Origin: DASQZK01 sp963771005
Lineage (GTDB): Bacteria; Bacteroidota; Bacteroidia; Bacteroidales; GCA-2748055
Assembly: GCA_963771005.1 (NCBI GenBank)
Contig: CAVYRO010000002.1
Span: 62,001 to 126,000 of the forward strand
Reading direction: 5' to 3'
Length of the DNA: 64,000 nucleotides
The position numbers were made by a program, and so were the translations under genes. Positions 1 to 7,548 of the stretch are shown here, one piece after another. Positions within the stretch are counted from its first letter, which is position 1. Each line of letters opens with the position of its first letter. Below the pieces are notes generated by a model. That model searched no databases. It saw nothing but the letters and a program-made list of their open reading frames with translations, and was not told where the DNA came from.

Positions 1-306
1 GTCCAGCAACTTAAGGTACTCTTCCTGCCCCCGTTTCCGCCAGGCAGCCGGATGCACCGGTACCCGGATAATATTCGCTCCCCATTCCCTGGCTTTTTCA
101 AAATGGTTTTTTGACCATTTCCCCTGTCTTTCCAGCTTATCCGGATCGCTGATGTTCAGCCCGTGAAAAACGAGGACGTTTCCTGAAGCAGTGACAAAAT
201 TTTTTCCGTCAACTTTAACGGGTTCCAGTCCTTTGTAGGTTTCAGAACACCTTATCTGAAGGAGAAACAAAAAGATAAGGCATGATGTGGTGGCAATAAT
301 TTTCAT
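1..306 (-). CDS. GH5 (cellulase-family) lipoprotein, N-terminal part
   Basis: Partial: the reading frame starts at 306 and runs off the left edge, giving 102 residues. It opens with a hydrophobic signal peptide ending in a cysteine at residue 20 (LLQIRC), which suggests a lipoprotein. It continues with FHGLNISDPDKLERQG and WGANIIRVPVHPAAW, the pattern of the first strand and helix of GH5 cellulase-fold enzymes. A role in beta-glucan or beta-mannan hydrolysis at the cell surface is therefore likely, but the catalytic glutamates lie outside the window, so substrate cannot be judged. It is divergent from the fucosidase gene, with which it may share a control region. Confidence 0.75.
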   Translation of the reverse strand, partial: MKIIATTSCLIFLFLLQIRCSETYKGLEPVKVDGKNFVTASGNVLVFHGLNISDPDKLERQGKWSKNHFEKAREWGANIIRVPVHPAAWRKRGQEEYLKLLD

Positions 307-612
307 AAATGGTATTTTTAGCAGTTAGCCGGAATTAATCTTTAGGCGGAAGTTATGGATAAAATAAGAGAAATGCATAAGGGTTGATAAAAATTGAGAA
401 TTCTGTTCAGCACCGGCAGGATGGAAGAGACGGGTACAAACGTCAGGTCTTCCCGGTCAGAAGTGTACCCATCAATCAAACTTGCGGGGATCGCAATGTT
501 TAATTTTCAAATAATGGGGGCCGTAATCATTTTATTTTTAAATTTATTTCAATTTTGGGAATGAAATGTTGTAAAATAAATTAATCCCTGCATCAACCAA
601 ATTAATAAACCC
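307..612. promoter_or_regulatory. Divergent intergenic region GH5 / GH29
   Basis: A 306-bp gap between two divergently transcribed glycoside hydrolase genes, so it should hold both promoters. The right half is strongly A/T rich, as expected for Bacteroidota leaders. A weak inverted repeat is visible: GGGTACA at 432-438 and TGTACCC at 464-470, separated by 25 bp. No ORF or RNA gene is supported here. Confidence 0.4.
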
Positions 613-2307
613 ATGAAAAAATTCATCCTGCTTCCCGGATTAGGTCTCGTATTAATGTTTACTTTCTGTTCCTCACCCGTAAAAAAAGACATCAAAACCG
701 AGGACCGTATGCAATGGTGGACCGATGCCAAGTTCGGTATGTTCATTCACTGGGGCGTGTACTCCGTACCGGCGGGGACATACCACGAAGAGAGAGTTCC
801 CGGCATTGGTGAATGGATCATGCATAACGGTAAAATACCATCAGCCGAATACAAAAAATATGCTGCTGAATTCAACCCGGTCAGGTATGATCCGGAGGCC
901 TGGGTGAAAATGGCTAAAAGTGCAGGGATGAAATATATCGTCATTACTTCGAAACATCATGACGGTTTCGCCCTCTTCGATTCGAAAGTGACCGACTGGG
1001 ATGTGGTGGATGCAACACCTTATGGCAAAGACCTGCTGAAACCGCTGGTGGAAGCTTGCCGGCGGGAAGGGATCCGGATTGGTTTTTACTATTCCCAGGC
1101 CCAGGACTGGAATCATCCCGGAGGGGCTGCCATGGGTGGTCACTGGGATCCGGCCCAGGACGGGGATATGGATGAATATCTCGATAAAATTGCCGTTCCA
1201 CAGGTAGAAGAGATCCTGGCAAACTACGGGGGACTCGATATTTTATGGTGGGATACGCCGGCAGATATGACGAAGGAACGTGCGGAGAAATTTCTGCCTG
1301 TTATTGCGAAATATCCAAACCTGATCACCAATAACCGGCTGGGGGGAGGCATTGACGGGGATACCGAAACCCCTGAACAATTCATCCCGGCTACCGGGTT
1401 CCCGGGTCGTCACTGGGAAGTATGCATGACCATGAATGATACATGGGGATACAAATCCTACGATGATAACTGGAAATCGACCCGGGATCTCATCCTGAAA
1501 CTTTCTGAGATCGTCTCGAAAGGCGGAAATTTTCTGCTGAATGTCGGACCCACCTCCCTCGGTGAGATCCCGGAAGCCAGTATAACCCGTCTCAGGGAGG
1601 TCGGGGAATGGATGGATGTCAACCATGACGCCATTTACGGAACCAAGGCCAGCCCATTTTCCTACCTGCCCTGGGGAAGAGCCACCCTGAAGGGCCAGAT
1701 CGTCTATCTTCATGTAACAGAATGGCCAGCAGACCGAATACTGAAAGTCCCGCTTCAAAACAAACCCCTGAAGGCATATCTGCTTGCTGACCCCGGAACA
1801 AAGCTTGAAATGACCAAAGAAGCGGATCATATCACGATAAAAGTACCGGCGCAGGCACCCGGCGGTAATCTTTCGATTGTGGCCCTTGAATTTAAAGGAG
1901 ATCCACAGGTTCTCCCGATCCCAACAGCCGGAAAAACAGGCACGGCTTCGTCGGCCGATGCAACAGCACCGGTTGCCAGTCTTTTTGACGGCGATCCGAA
2001 AAATGCATGGAAACCTGCAGAGGGCGAAACCACCGGCTGGGTGGAAGTTGACCTGGGAGAGGATATGAAGATCGGGAATTTCTCGGTTTCCGAACCCTGG
2101 CATCCGTGGGATCACCATGGACAGGAATTTACGCTTCAATGTAAAAAAGACGGGCAATGGATGGACGTAATCAGTGGTAAGACCAATGGTTGCGGGCACA
2201 GCCAATCATTTGAGCCGGTTACGGGCAGGTATTTCAGGCTGAATATAACCGGGGCGCGCGATGAATCACCCCTTTTGAACGAATGGATACTGAACCGGGC
2301 AATCTAA
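613..2307 (+). CDS. Alpha-L-fucosidase, GH29, with C-terminal discoidin-like domain
   Basis: 564 residues. A signal peptide ends in a lipobox (FTFCSS), so this is probably a surface or periplasmic lipoprotein. Residues about 30-350 show GH29 hallmarks: AKFGMFIHWGVYSVPAG near the start, YIVITSKHHDGFALFDS, and LDILWWDTP, in which Asp214 is the expected nucleophile. Residues about 440-560 (SLFDGDPKNAWKP, GWVEVDLGE, YFRLNITGA) resemble an F5/8 type C (discoidin, CBM32-like) module. It should release terminal L-fucose from glycans. It is followed by a DUF5916 protein and a rhamnose/fucose-type mutarotase on the same strand. The acid/base residue, and hence the GH29 subfamily, was not assigned. Confidence 0.93.
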   Translation: MKKFILLPGLGLVLMFTFCSSPVKKDIKTEDRMQWWTDAKFGMFIHWGVYSVPAGTYHEERVPGIGEWIMHNGKIPSAEYKKYAAEFNPVRYDPEAWVKMAKSAGMKYIVITSKHHDGFALFDSKVTDWDVVDATPYGKDLLKPLVEACRREGIRIGFYYSQAQDWNHPGGAAMGGHWDPAQDGDMDEYLDKIAVPQVEEILANYGGLDILWWDTPADMTKERAEKFLPVIAKYPNLITNNRLGGGIDGDTETPEQFIPATGFPGRHWEVCMTMNDTWGYKSYDDNWKSTRDLILKLSEIVSKGGNFLLNVGPTSLGEIPEASITRLREVGEWMDVNHDAIYGTKASPFSYLPWGRATLKGQIVYLHVTEWPADRILKVPLQNKPLKAYLLADPGTKLEMTKEADHITIKVPAQAPGGNLSIVALEFKGDPQVLPIPTAGKTGTASSADATAPVASLFDGDPKNAWKPAEGETTGWVEVDLGEDMKIGNFSVSEPWHPWDHHGQEFTLQCKKDGQWMDVISGKTNGCGHSQSFEPVTGRYFRLNITGARDESPLLNEWILNRAI

Positions 2308-2378
2308 TTTTTGAACCTGGTGATCCCGGCATTAGTACGGTCAAGAATCTGATTTACAGAAGCATTATTCCTTGTTGA

Positions 2379-5045
2379 ATGATCCTGAAAATTATTTTTC
2401 TGCCTTTCATTTTGCTTTTCGGTTTTACCTTTTGTGGTGAAGGGCGGGATCTCTGCAAGAACCCCTGGAATGCCGTTGCCGATACCACCCGCAAACGGGC
2501 TGTGGATCCTGTGCAACCTGTATATTTCGCATCCAGGCTTACGGAAGCCCGGCCGGTAATAGACGGGAAACTTAATGACCGGTGTTGGATGTCGGGCACC
2601 TGGGGTGGTAACTTCACCCAGTTGATGCCCAATGAGGGTGCAAAACCATCGTTTCCAACGGAATTTAAAATTCTCTACGATACTAAAAATCTTTATGTTG
2701 CCATCCGGGCATATGATAGCGAACCGGCTAAAATTAAAAGACACACCGGTATCCGTGATGAGTTTGCCGGCGATATGGCAGGAATAAATTTTGACAGCTA
2801 TCATGATCGCCGTACCGGTTTTGAATTTACAGTTACGGCCTGGGGACAAAAGGTAGATTTGATCCTTTTTAACCCGGAAAGCTGGGACGTAAACTGGAAT
2901 GCCATATGGACTGTTAAGACCGGAATGGAAGATTCCGCCTGGGTTGCCGAGTATGAGATCCCTTTCAGTCAGTTAAGATACAGTACAAAAGACGAGCAGG
3001 TCTGGGGGATGCATCTGTGGCGATGGATAGACCGGTACCAGGAAGAAAGTGACTGGGAGATCCAGTCAAGGACGGGCCCCGGAATGCTTTACAATTTCGG
3101 GGAATTAAGAGGTATCAGCGGACTTAAACCTTCGCGCCGGATCGAACTCCTTCCTTTCACCTCGGGTCAATTGAAAACTGACCGTCACGAACCCGGCAAT
3201 CCATTCAATGATAACGGGAAAGTATGGAATGGAAATGCAGGATTGGATGCCAAGGTGGGCCTCTCCAGCAATTTTACGGTCGATCTTACCGTCAATCCGG
3301 ATTTCGGACAGGTCGAATCGGATCCTTCCGTCATGAATCTCTCGGCTTTTGAGACTTTTTATGTGGAAAAACGGCCATTCTTCCTGGAAGGACTGACCAT
3401 TTTTGATTACACCTTCGATGATAAAAGTTTGTTCTATTCACGCCGGATCGGTCATTCGCCTTCACTTACTCTTACCCCGGCTGATAATGAATACATCACC
3501 GCCCCGGAAAAGACATCGATCCTGAGCGCTGTTAAATTAAGCGGTACAACTTCCGATGGACTCTCTGTCGGATTTATCCACAGTATCACCGCCAATGAAT
3601 ATGCCCGGCTAAGCGACACTACGGGTAAGATCTACCGGAAAAACACAGAGCCCCTGACCAGTTACACGGTGGCCCGGTTAAAAAAGGGCTACAGGGAAGG
3701 AAATACGGTCCTCGGTGGCATGCTGACCTCCACAAACCGTTTCGGTAACGAGGACAGTCCAGGATTTCTCAGTGACAATGCTTTCACGGGTGGATTGGAT
3801 ATTTTGCACCACTGGAAGGAAAAGACCTGGTACATGGAGGCCCGCCTGATCGGAAGCCTGATCGATGGCACCCCCGAATCCGTAAGGACATTGCAGGAAT
3901 CCTCCGCACGATATTGCCAGCGGCCGGGAGCCGGATATCTTCATTATGACACTACTGCAAATTCCCTTCGGGGCTTCGGGGGTAAATTCAGGATCGGAAA
4001 GGGTGCCGGGAGTCCGTTGAGGTATTCAACAGGGGTTACATGGTTTTCTCCCGGACTCGAACTGAATGATCTTGGATACCTGAACAGGGCGGATGAGGTC
4101 AGCCAGGTTAATGAGGTCTCCTTCGTTGTTGCTCATCCCGTATCCATTTTCAGAACGTACAGACTGAATTTTGAAGAGTTCAATTCCCTGAATTTTAATG
4201 GGGAACCTTTAGGATCCGGAATTAATTTTTCTTTCCATTCCGAATTTAAAAATCTCTGGCATTTCTCCCTGCATATGAATTATCGTTCAAAATCACTGGA
4301 TACCCATGTATTAAGGGGAGGCAACAATATGAGGATGCCTGCTTATATTTCGCTGAGTGCAGGAATAGATACGGATCCCTCAAAAAAGGTCACGGCCGGC
4401 ATAATAAACAGCTACGAAATAAGAGGAAACCACTCCGGCACAATCTATGAACTTTATCCCTATCTGTCTGTGCGGCCTGTGAATATTCTTAAGATCGTTC
4501 TGTCCGGAAGCTATGAAGGTAATGCAAATGATCTACAGTATATTACATCAACAAGTTATCAATCCGGTGAGCGATATATTCTCGGGAGGATTGATCAGAA
4601 AACGCTGGGCCTTACGGTCAGGACGGATTTGAATATAACGCCCCGGTTTTCGGTTCAGTACTATGGAAGTCCTTTCGTATCAAAAGGAAGTTATTCAGCC
4701 TTCAAACGGGTCACCCATCCGGAGGCAGAAAATTATTCCGGCCGTTTTTCGGAGTTTAGTGAGGTCAGGTATTCGAGTGAGCTTTATGAACTGGATGAAG
4801 ACAATGACCATATCACGGATTATTCCATCGGTAACCCGGACTTTGACTTTTGCCAGTTCCGTTCGAATTTGGTTCTCCGGTGGGAATACCGGCTTGGGTC
4901 GTTTTTCTATTTTGTCTGGTCCTCCGATCAGACGGGTAATTACGGGTATACAGGAACTTCTTTTTCCGATTCATACCGGAAGATGTTTTCGATCTACCCC
5001 AAAAATATTTTTCTTATTAAGTTAAGTTATTGGTTTTCCGTATAA
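2379..5045 (+). CDS. DUF5916-type outer-membrane protein with N-terminal CBM9-like domain
   Basis: 888 residues. After an N-terminal hydrophobic export signal, residues about 45-220 (PVIDGKLNDRCWMSGTW, TEFKILYDTKNLYVAIRAYD) have the CBM9-like fold signature found at the start of DUF5916 proteins. FTVDLTVNPDFGQVESDPS and FFLEGLTIFDY are strongly conserved DUF5916 motifs. The C-terminal half is rich in alternating aromatic strands and ends in a terminal aromatic strand (KLSYWFSV), consistent with a beta-barrel in the outer membrane. Function is not established for the family. Placement between a fucosidase and a mutarotase suggests a role in binding or importing sugar products, but this is inference. 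Confidence 0.8.
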   Translation: MILKIIFLPFILLFGFTFCGEGRDLCKNPWNAVADTTRKRAVDPVQPVYFASRLTEARPVIDGKLNDRCWMSGTWGGNFTQLMPNEGAKPSFPTEFKILYDTKNLYVAIRAYDSEPAKIKRHTGIRDEFAGDMAGINFDSYHDRRTGFEFTVTAWGQKVDLILFNPESWDVNWNAIWTVKTGMEDSAWVAEYEIPFSQLRYSTKDEQVWGMHLWRWIDRYQEESDWEIQSRTGPGMLYNFGELRGISGLKPSRRIELLPFTSGQLKTDRHEPGNPFNDNGKVWNGNAGLDAKVGLSSNFTVDLTVNPDFGQVESDPSVMNLSAFETFYVEKRPFFLEGLTIFDYTFDDKSLFYSRRIGHSPSLTLTPADNEYITAPEKTSILSAVKLSGTTSDGLSVGFIHSITANEYARLSDTTGKIYRKNTEPLTSYTVARLKKGYREGNTVLGGMLTSTNRFGNEDSPGFLSDNAFTGGLDILHHWKEKTWYMEARLIGSLIDGTPESVRTLQESSARYCQRPGAGYLHYDTTANSLRGFGGKFRIGKGAGSPLRYSTGVTWFSPGLELNDLGYLNRADEVSQVNEVSFVVAHPVSIFRTYRLNFEEFNSLNFNGEPLGSGINFSFHSEFKNLWHFSLHMNYRSKSLDTHVLRGGNNMRMPAYISLSAGIDTDPSKKVTAGIINSYEIRGNHSGTIYELYPYLSVRPVNILKIVLSGSYEGNANDLQYITSTSYQSGERYILGRIDQKTLGLTVRTDLNITPRFSVQYYGSPFVSKGSYSAFKRVTHPEAENYSGRFSEFSEVRYSSELYELDEDNDHITDYSIGNPDFDFCQFRSNLVLRWEYRLGSFFYFVWSSDQTGNYGYTGTSFSDSYRKMFSIYPKNIFLIKLSYWFSV

Positions 5046-5061
5046 ATCCAAATCAGAGAAG

Positions 5062-5382
5062 ATGAAACGCATTGGACAAATTATCGGGGTCGATCCCGGC
5101 CGGTTTGAGGAGTACAAGAATTACCACCGTGCTGTCTGGCCCGAAGTACTGGATATGATCAGGCAATGCAATATCCGGAATTATTCGATATTTCATAAGG
5201 ACGGCCTGTTATTCGCGTATTTTGAGTACACAGGGACTGATTTTGAGGCCGACATGGCTAAAATGGCAGCTGATCCCAAAACACAGGAATGGTGGGATAT
5301 CATGATGCCGATGCAAAGACCCCTGGATAACCGGGTTGAGGGAGAATGGTGGACCGGGATGGAAGAGGTCTTTCATTGCTGA
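5062..5382 (+). CDS. rhaM: L-rhamnose mutarotase
   Basis: 106 residues, close to the 104 of E. coli RhaM. Interconverts alpha and beta anomers of L-rhamnose, supplying the form used by the isomerase. His22 in NYHRAVWPEV sits at the same position as the catalytic His22 of E. coli RhaM. The Trp pair in EWWDIMMPMQRPL is also conserved in the family (PF05336). It begins 16 nt after the DUF5916 gene, so the two are probably co-transcribed. It is about 23 kb away from the rhamnose catabolic operon. Because it follows a fucosidase, activity on L-fucose is possible; relatives in fucose clusters exist. Confidence 0.88.
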   Translation: MKRIGQIIGVDPGRFEEYKNYHRAVWPEVLDMIRQCNIRNYSIFHKDGLLFAYFEYTGTDFEADMAKMAADPKTQEWWDIMMPMQRPLDNRVEGEWWTGMEEVFHC

Positions 5383-5387
5383 CGGCA

Positions 5388-6464
5388 TCAGGCTATTGTC
5401 ACTTCCCCGCTCAGGTACACATCCTGGATAAGGTTCAGCAGTTTGATCCCTTCTTCCATCGGTCTCTGGAATGCCTTTCTCCCGGAGATCAGGCCGGTGC
5501 CGCCGGCGCGTTTATTGATGACGGCAGTGCGCACTGCATCGGCAAAATCGGATTCGCCTTCCGAGGCACCGCCCGAATTGATAAGCCCGATCTTGCCCAG
5601 GTAGCAGTTCATCACCTGGTAACGGCAGAGGTCAATGGGATGATCTGAGGACAGTTTGTCGTACATGGCAGGATCGGTCTTGCCGAACTTAATGGCTTTG
5701 AATCCCCCGTTGTTCGTGGGCAGCTTTTGTTTGATCAGGTCGGCCTTGATGGTCACCCCGAGGTGGTTTGCCTGGCCGGTGAGATCTGCCGCAGTATGGT
5801 AATCGGTACCTTCGTGTTTGAAAGCGTTGTTCCGGGTATAGCACCAGAGAATGGTGGCCATCCCGAGTTCATGTGCTTCTTCAAAAGCTTCCGAGACTTC
5901 AATGATCTGCCGGTCCGACTCTTCGGAACCGAAATAGATCGTTGCACCAACGGCTTTTGCTCCCAGGTTCCAGGCTTCTCCAACAGTCCCAAACATGACC
6001 TGGTCATATTTATTGGGGTAGGTGAGAAGCTCATTGTGATTCAGTTTTACAATAAACGGGATCCGGTGTGCATATTTGCGGGCATAGAGGCTAAGTCCGC
6101 CAAAGGTGGTAGCCACGGCATTGCAATTCCCGTTAATGGCCAGGCGGATGATGTTTTCCGGATCGAAATATTCAGGGTTCGGTGAAAAGGCGCTCCCGCC
6201 GGTATGTTCAATCCCCTGATCGACCGGCAGGATGGACAGGTATCCTGTTCCGCCCAGGCGCCCATGATCGTATATGGAGGCCAGGTTTTGAAGGGCGCGG
6301 ATGTTACGGTCGCTGTGAGCGAAAACCGTATCGATAACATCGCCGCCGGGAAGATGGATGTATTCCTTGCCGAGTGTTTTGCATTGATGGCTGAGAAGGT
6401 AATCTGCTTCATCGCCCAGGTATTTCCGGATATCGTCAATCGAATGTTGCTTTTGTGTACTCAT
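5388..6464 (-). CDS. Class I fructose-bisphosphate aldolase
   Basis: 358 residues from the chosen ATG at 6464. An upstream in-frame ATG at 6551 would add 29 residues translated from the 8-nt tandem repeat (QQINKSTN-like), so it is rejected. GRLGGTGYLSILPVDQGIEHTGG, FIVKLNHNELLTYP (candidate Schiff-base lysine) and GRKAFQRPMEEG match the prokaryotic class I (FbaB/DhnA-like) aldolases. It splits fructose-1,6-bisphosphate to DHAP and glyceraldehyde-3-phosphate, or runs the reverse in gluconeogenesis; the latter would use the DHAP made by rhamnose breakdown. It is convergent with rhaM, leaving 5 bp between stops. Confidence 0.88.
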   Translation of the reverse strand: MSTQKQHSIDDIRKYLGDEADYLLSHQCKTLGKEYIHLPGGDVIDTVFAHSDRNIRALQNLASIYDHGRLGGTGYLSILPVDQGIEHTGGSAFSPNPEYFDPENIIRLAINGNCNAVATTFGGLSLYARKYAHRIPFIVKLNHNELLTYPNKYDQVMFGTVGEAWNLGAKAVGATIYFGSEESDRQIIEVSEAFEEAHELGMATILWCYTRNNAFKHEGTDYHTAADLTGQANHLGVTIKADLIKQKLPTNNGGFKAIKFGKTDPAMYDKLSSDHPIDLCRYQVMNCYLGKIGLINSGGASEGESDFADAVRTAVINKRAGGTGLISGRKAFQRPMEEGIKLLNLIQDVYLSGEVTIA

Positions 6465-6471
6465 GGTAAAT

Positions 6472-6535
6472 TTGTTGATTTGTTGATTTGTTGATTTGTT
6501 GATTTGTCGATTTGCTGATTTGGTTATTTGTTGAA
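6472..6535. repeat. 8-bp tandem repeat (TTGTTGAT)
   Basis: Eight head-to-tail units of period 8: four perfect TTGTTGAT copies followed by four variants (TTGTCGAT, TTGCTGAT, TTGGTTAT, TTGTTGAA). It starts only 7 bp upstream of the aldolase start codon, so it probably lies in its 5' leader. The complementary word ATCAACAA recurs at about 39281-39315 and 61944-61968 inside the larger composite repeats. Confidence 0.95.
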
Positions 6536-6804
6536 TGGAGAACATGGACATCCTGGTTTTTCTGCTTTAGTAATATTAACAATCTTAGTACTGAAAAGAT
6601 CGGAAGGTAGACAATGGTATTAGGGTATTGAGTTTCATCACGAATAATACGGATTAACACAAAATAAGAATAAGATTGTTTCAGCTTGTATAGGATCAGA
6701 AAGCAATCGCTTAGAGTCAACCTTAAATGAGCAGCATTCTTAATTGTCCAAAATGGCAATAGTGGGTTTAGGATGGCTCTTCGTTAACTAGAAAGTTATA
6801 TATG

Positions 6805-7031
6805 AGAAAACTCGACAACCCTTCGGCTCCGCTCAGGGACCGGTCAATTCGATGAACGAAGAACTTTTCGAATGGTGGTAAGGCAGGCAAAAAGGCCCTT
6901 CTTGCGCAAGTCACTGAATTTTAAATTTATACATAGGGGCCTTTTGCCTGCCTTACCACCATCCGAAAAGTTCACCCTATCGAATGAAGTCACCGGTCCC
7001 TGAGCGGAGCCGAAGGGTCATCGAGTTTTCT
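6805..7031. repeat. 227-bp nested imperfect inverted repeat (possible MITE or long hairpin)
   Basis: Outer arms: 6806-6843 (starts GAAAACTCGA, then CCCTTCGGCTCCGCTCAGGG) pair with 6993-7030 (CCCTGAGCGGAGCCGAAGGG, ending TCGAGTTTTC). Inner arms: about 6862-6898 (AACTTTTCG, ATGGTGGTAAGGCAGGC) pair with 6935-6973 (GCCTGCCTTACCACCAT, CGAAAAGTT). A roughly 36-bp loop holds the small palindrome CTTGCGCAAG at 6901-6910. A few mismatches and short bulges separate the arm blocks. No ORF is contained. It could be a non-autonomous transposable element, a REP-like element or a transcribed hairpin. Confidence 0.9.
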
Positions 7032-7100
7032 TAATCGGGACCCGCATTCCACATCCCTCCTCTGTACTTTATGAAACCTGAAATGCGGATCCCTTGTTAT

Positions 7101-7487
7101 TTATTTTTTCCTATCCATATCCGGATGCACCTCCTTGCATTCCCCTTTTGCCTCTCCGTCCCTGGAATACTGGCAGCAGCCGGGCAGTTTAGTGTAAGCT
7201 TCGGCGGTTGCCTTGTGCATTTCGGTGTCGTGGCCTGACTTTGCTATGGCCATTTCAATCTTGTGCATATCCGTTTTGGAGGCATCGAAACTGACTTCCA
7301 TCATCTTTGTTTCCTTGTTCCATTCGGCAGTGTTGACGCCGTCAATGGCTTTGGCGGTCTTTTCGATCCTTGCCTTGCAGGAACCGCAATTGCCCCAAAC
7401 CTTGAAGCTGGAAGATTTACTCTGTCCGTACATCAGCATCCCGCTAAACAGGAAGACGAGGATGGTTGTGATCATTTTTGTTTTCAT
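7101..7487 (-). CDS. Periplasmic heavy-metal-associated (HMA) domain protein
   Basis: 128 residues: a signal peptide (ends MYGQS) and one HMA fold. The metal site is the CxxC of WGNCGSCKARIE, and the second half (GVNTAEWNKETKMMEVSFD) follows the ferredoxin-like HMA pattern. The tail has a further pair, LPGCCQYSRDG, often seen in Bacteroidota members of this family. It probably binds Cu(I) or a similar soft metal in the periplasm and passes it to the efflux pump encoded just upstream. It is the last gene of the minus-strand metal operon, 61 bp after the CusB gene. Confidence 0.82.
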   Translation of the reverse strand: MKTKMITTILVFLFSGMLMYGQSKSSSFKVWGNCGSCKARIEKTAKAIDGVNTAEWNKETKMMEVSFDASKTDMHKIEMAIAKSGHDTEMHKATAEAYTKLPGCCQYSRDGEAKGECKEVHPDMDRKK

Positions 7488-7548
7488 AGCACTGATTTTT
7501 ATAGGTTTAAATTAAAAGACTTTCATTTTTATGTACAATCTGCTTAAA

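Noticed and set aside
5346..6185. Plus-strand frames opposite the aldolase gene
   Set aside because: They lie antisense to a well-conserved gene and show no motif, so they are shadows.
6436..6759. Frames reading NQQINKST-type peptide through the TTGTTGAT array, including a 29-residue extension of the aldolase
   Set aside because: They translate a simple DNA repeat; the aldolase family starts at MSTQKQH (6464).
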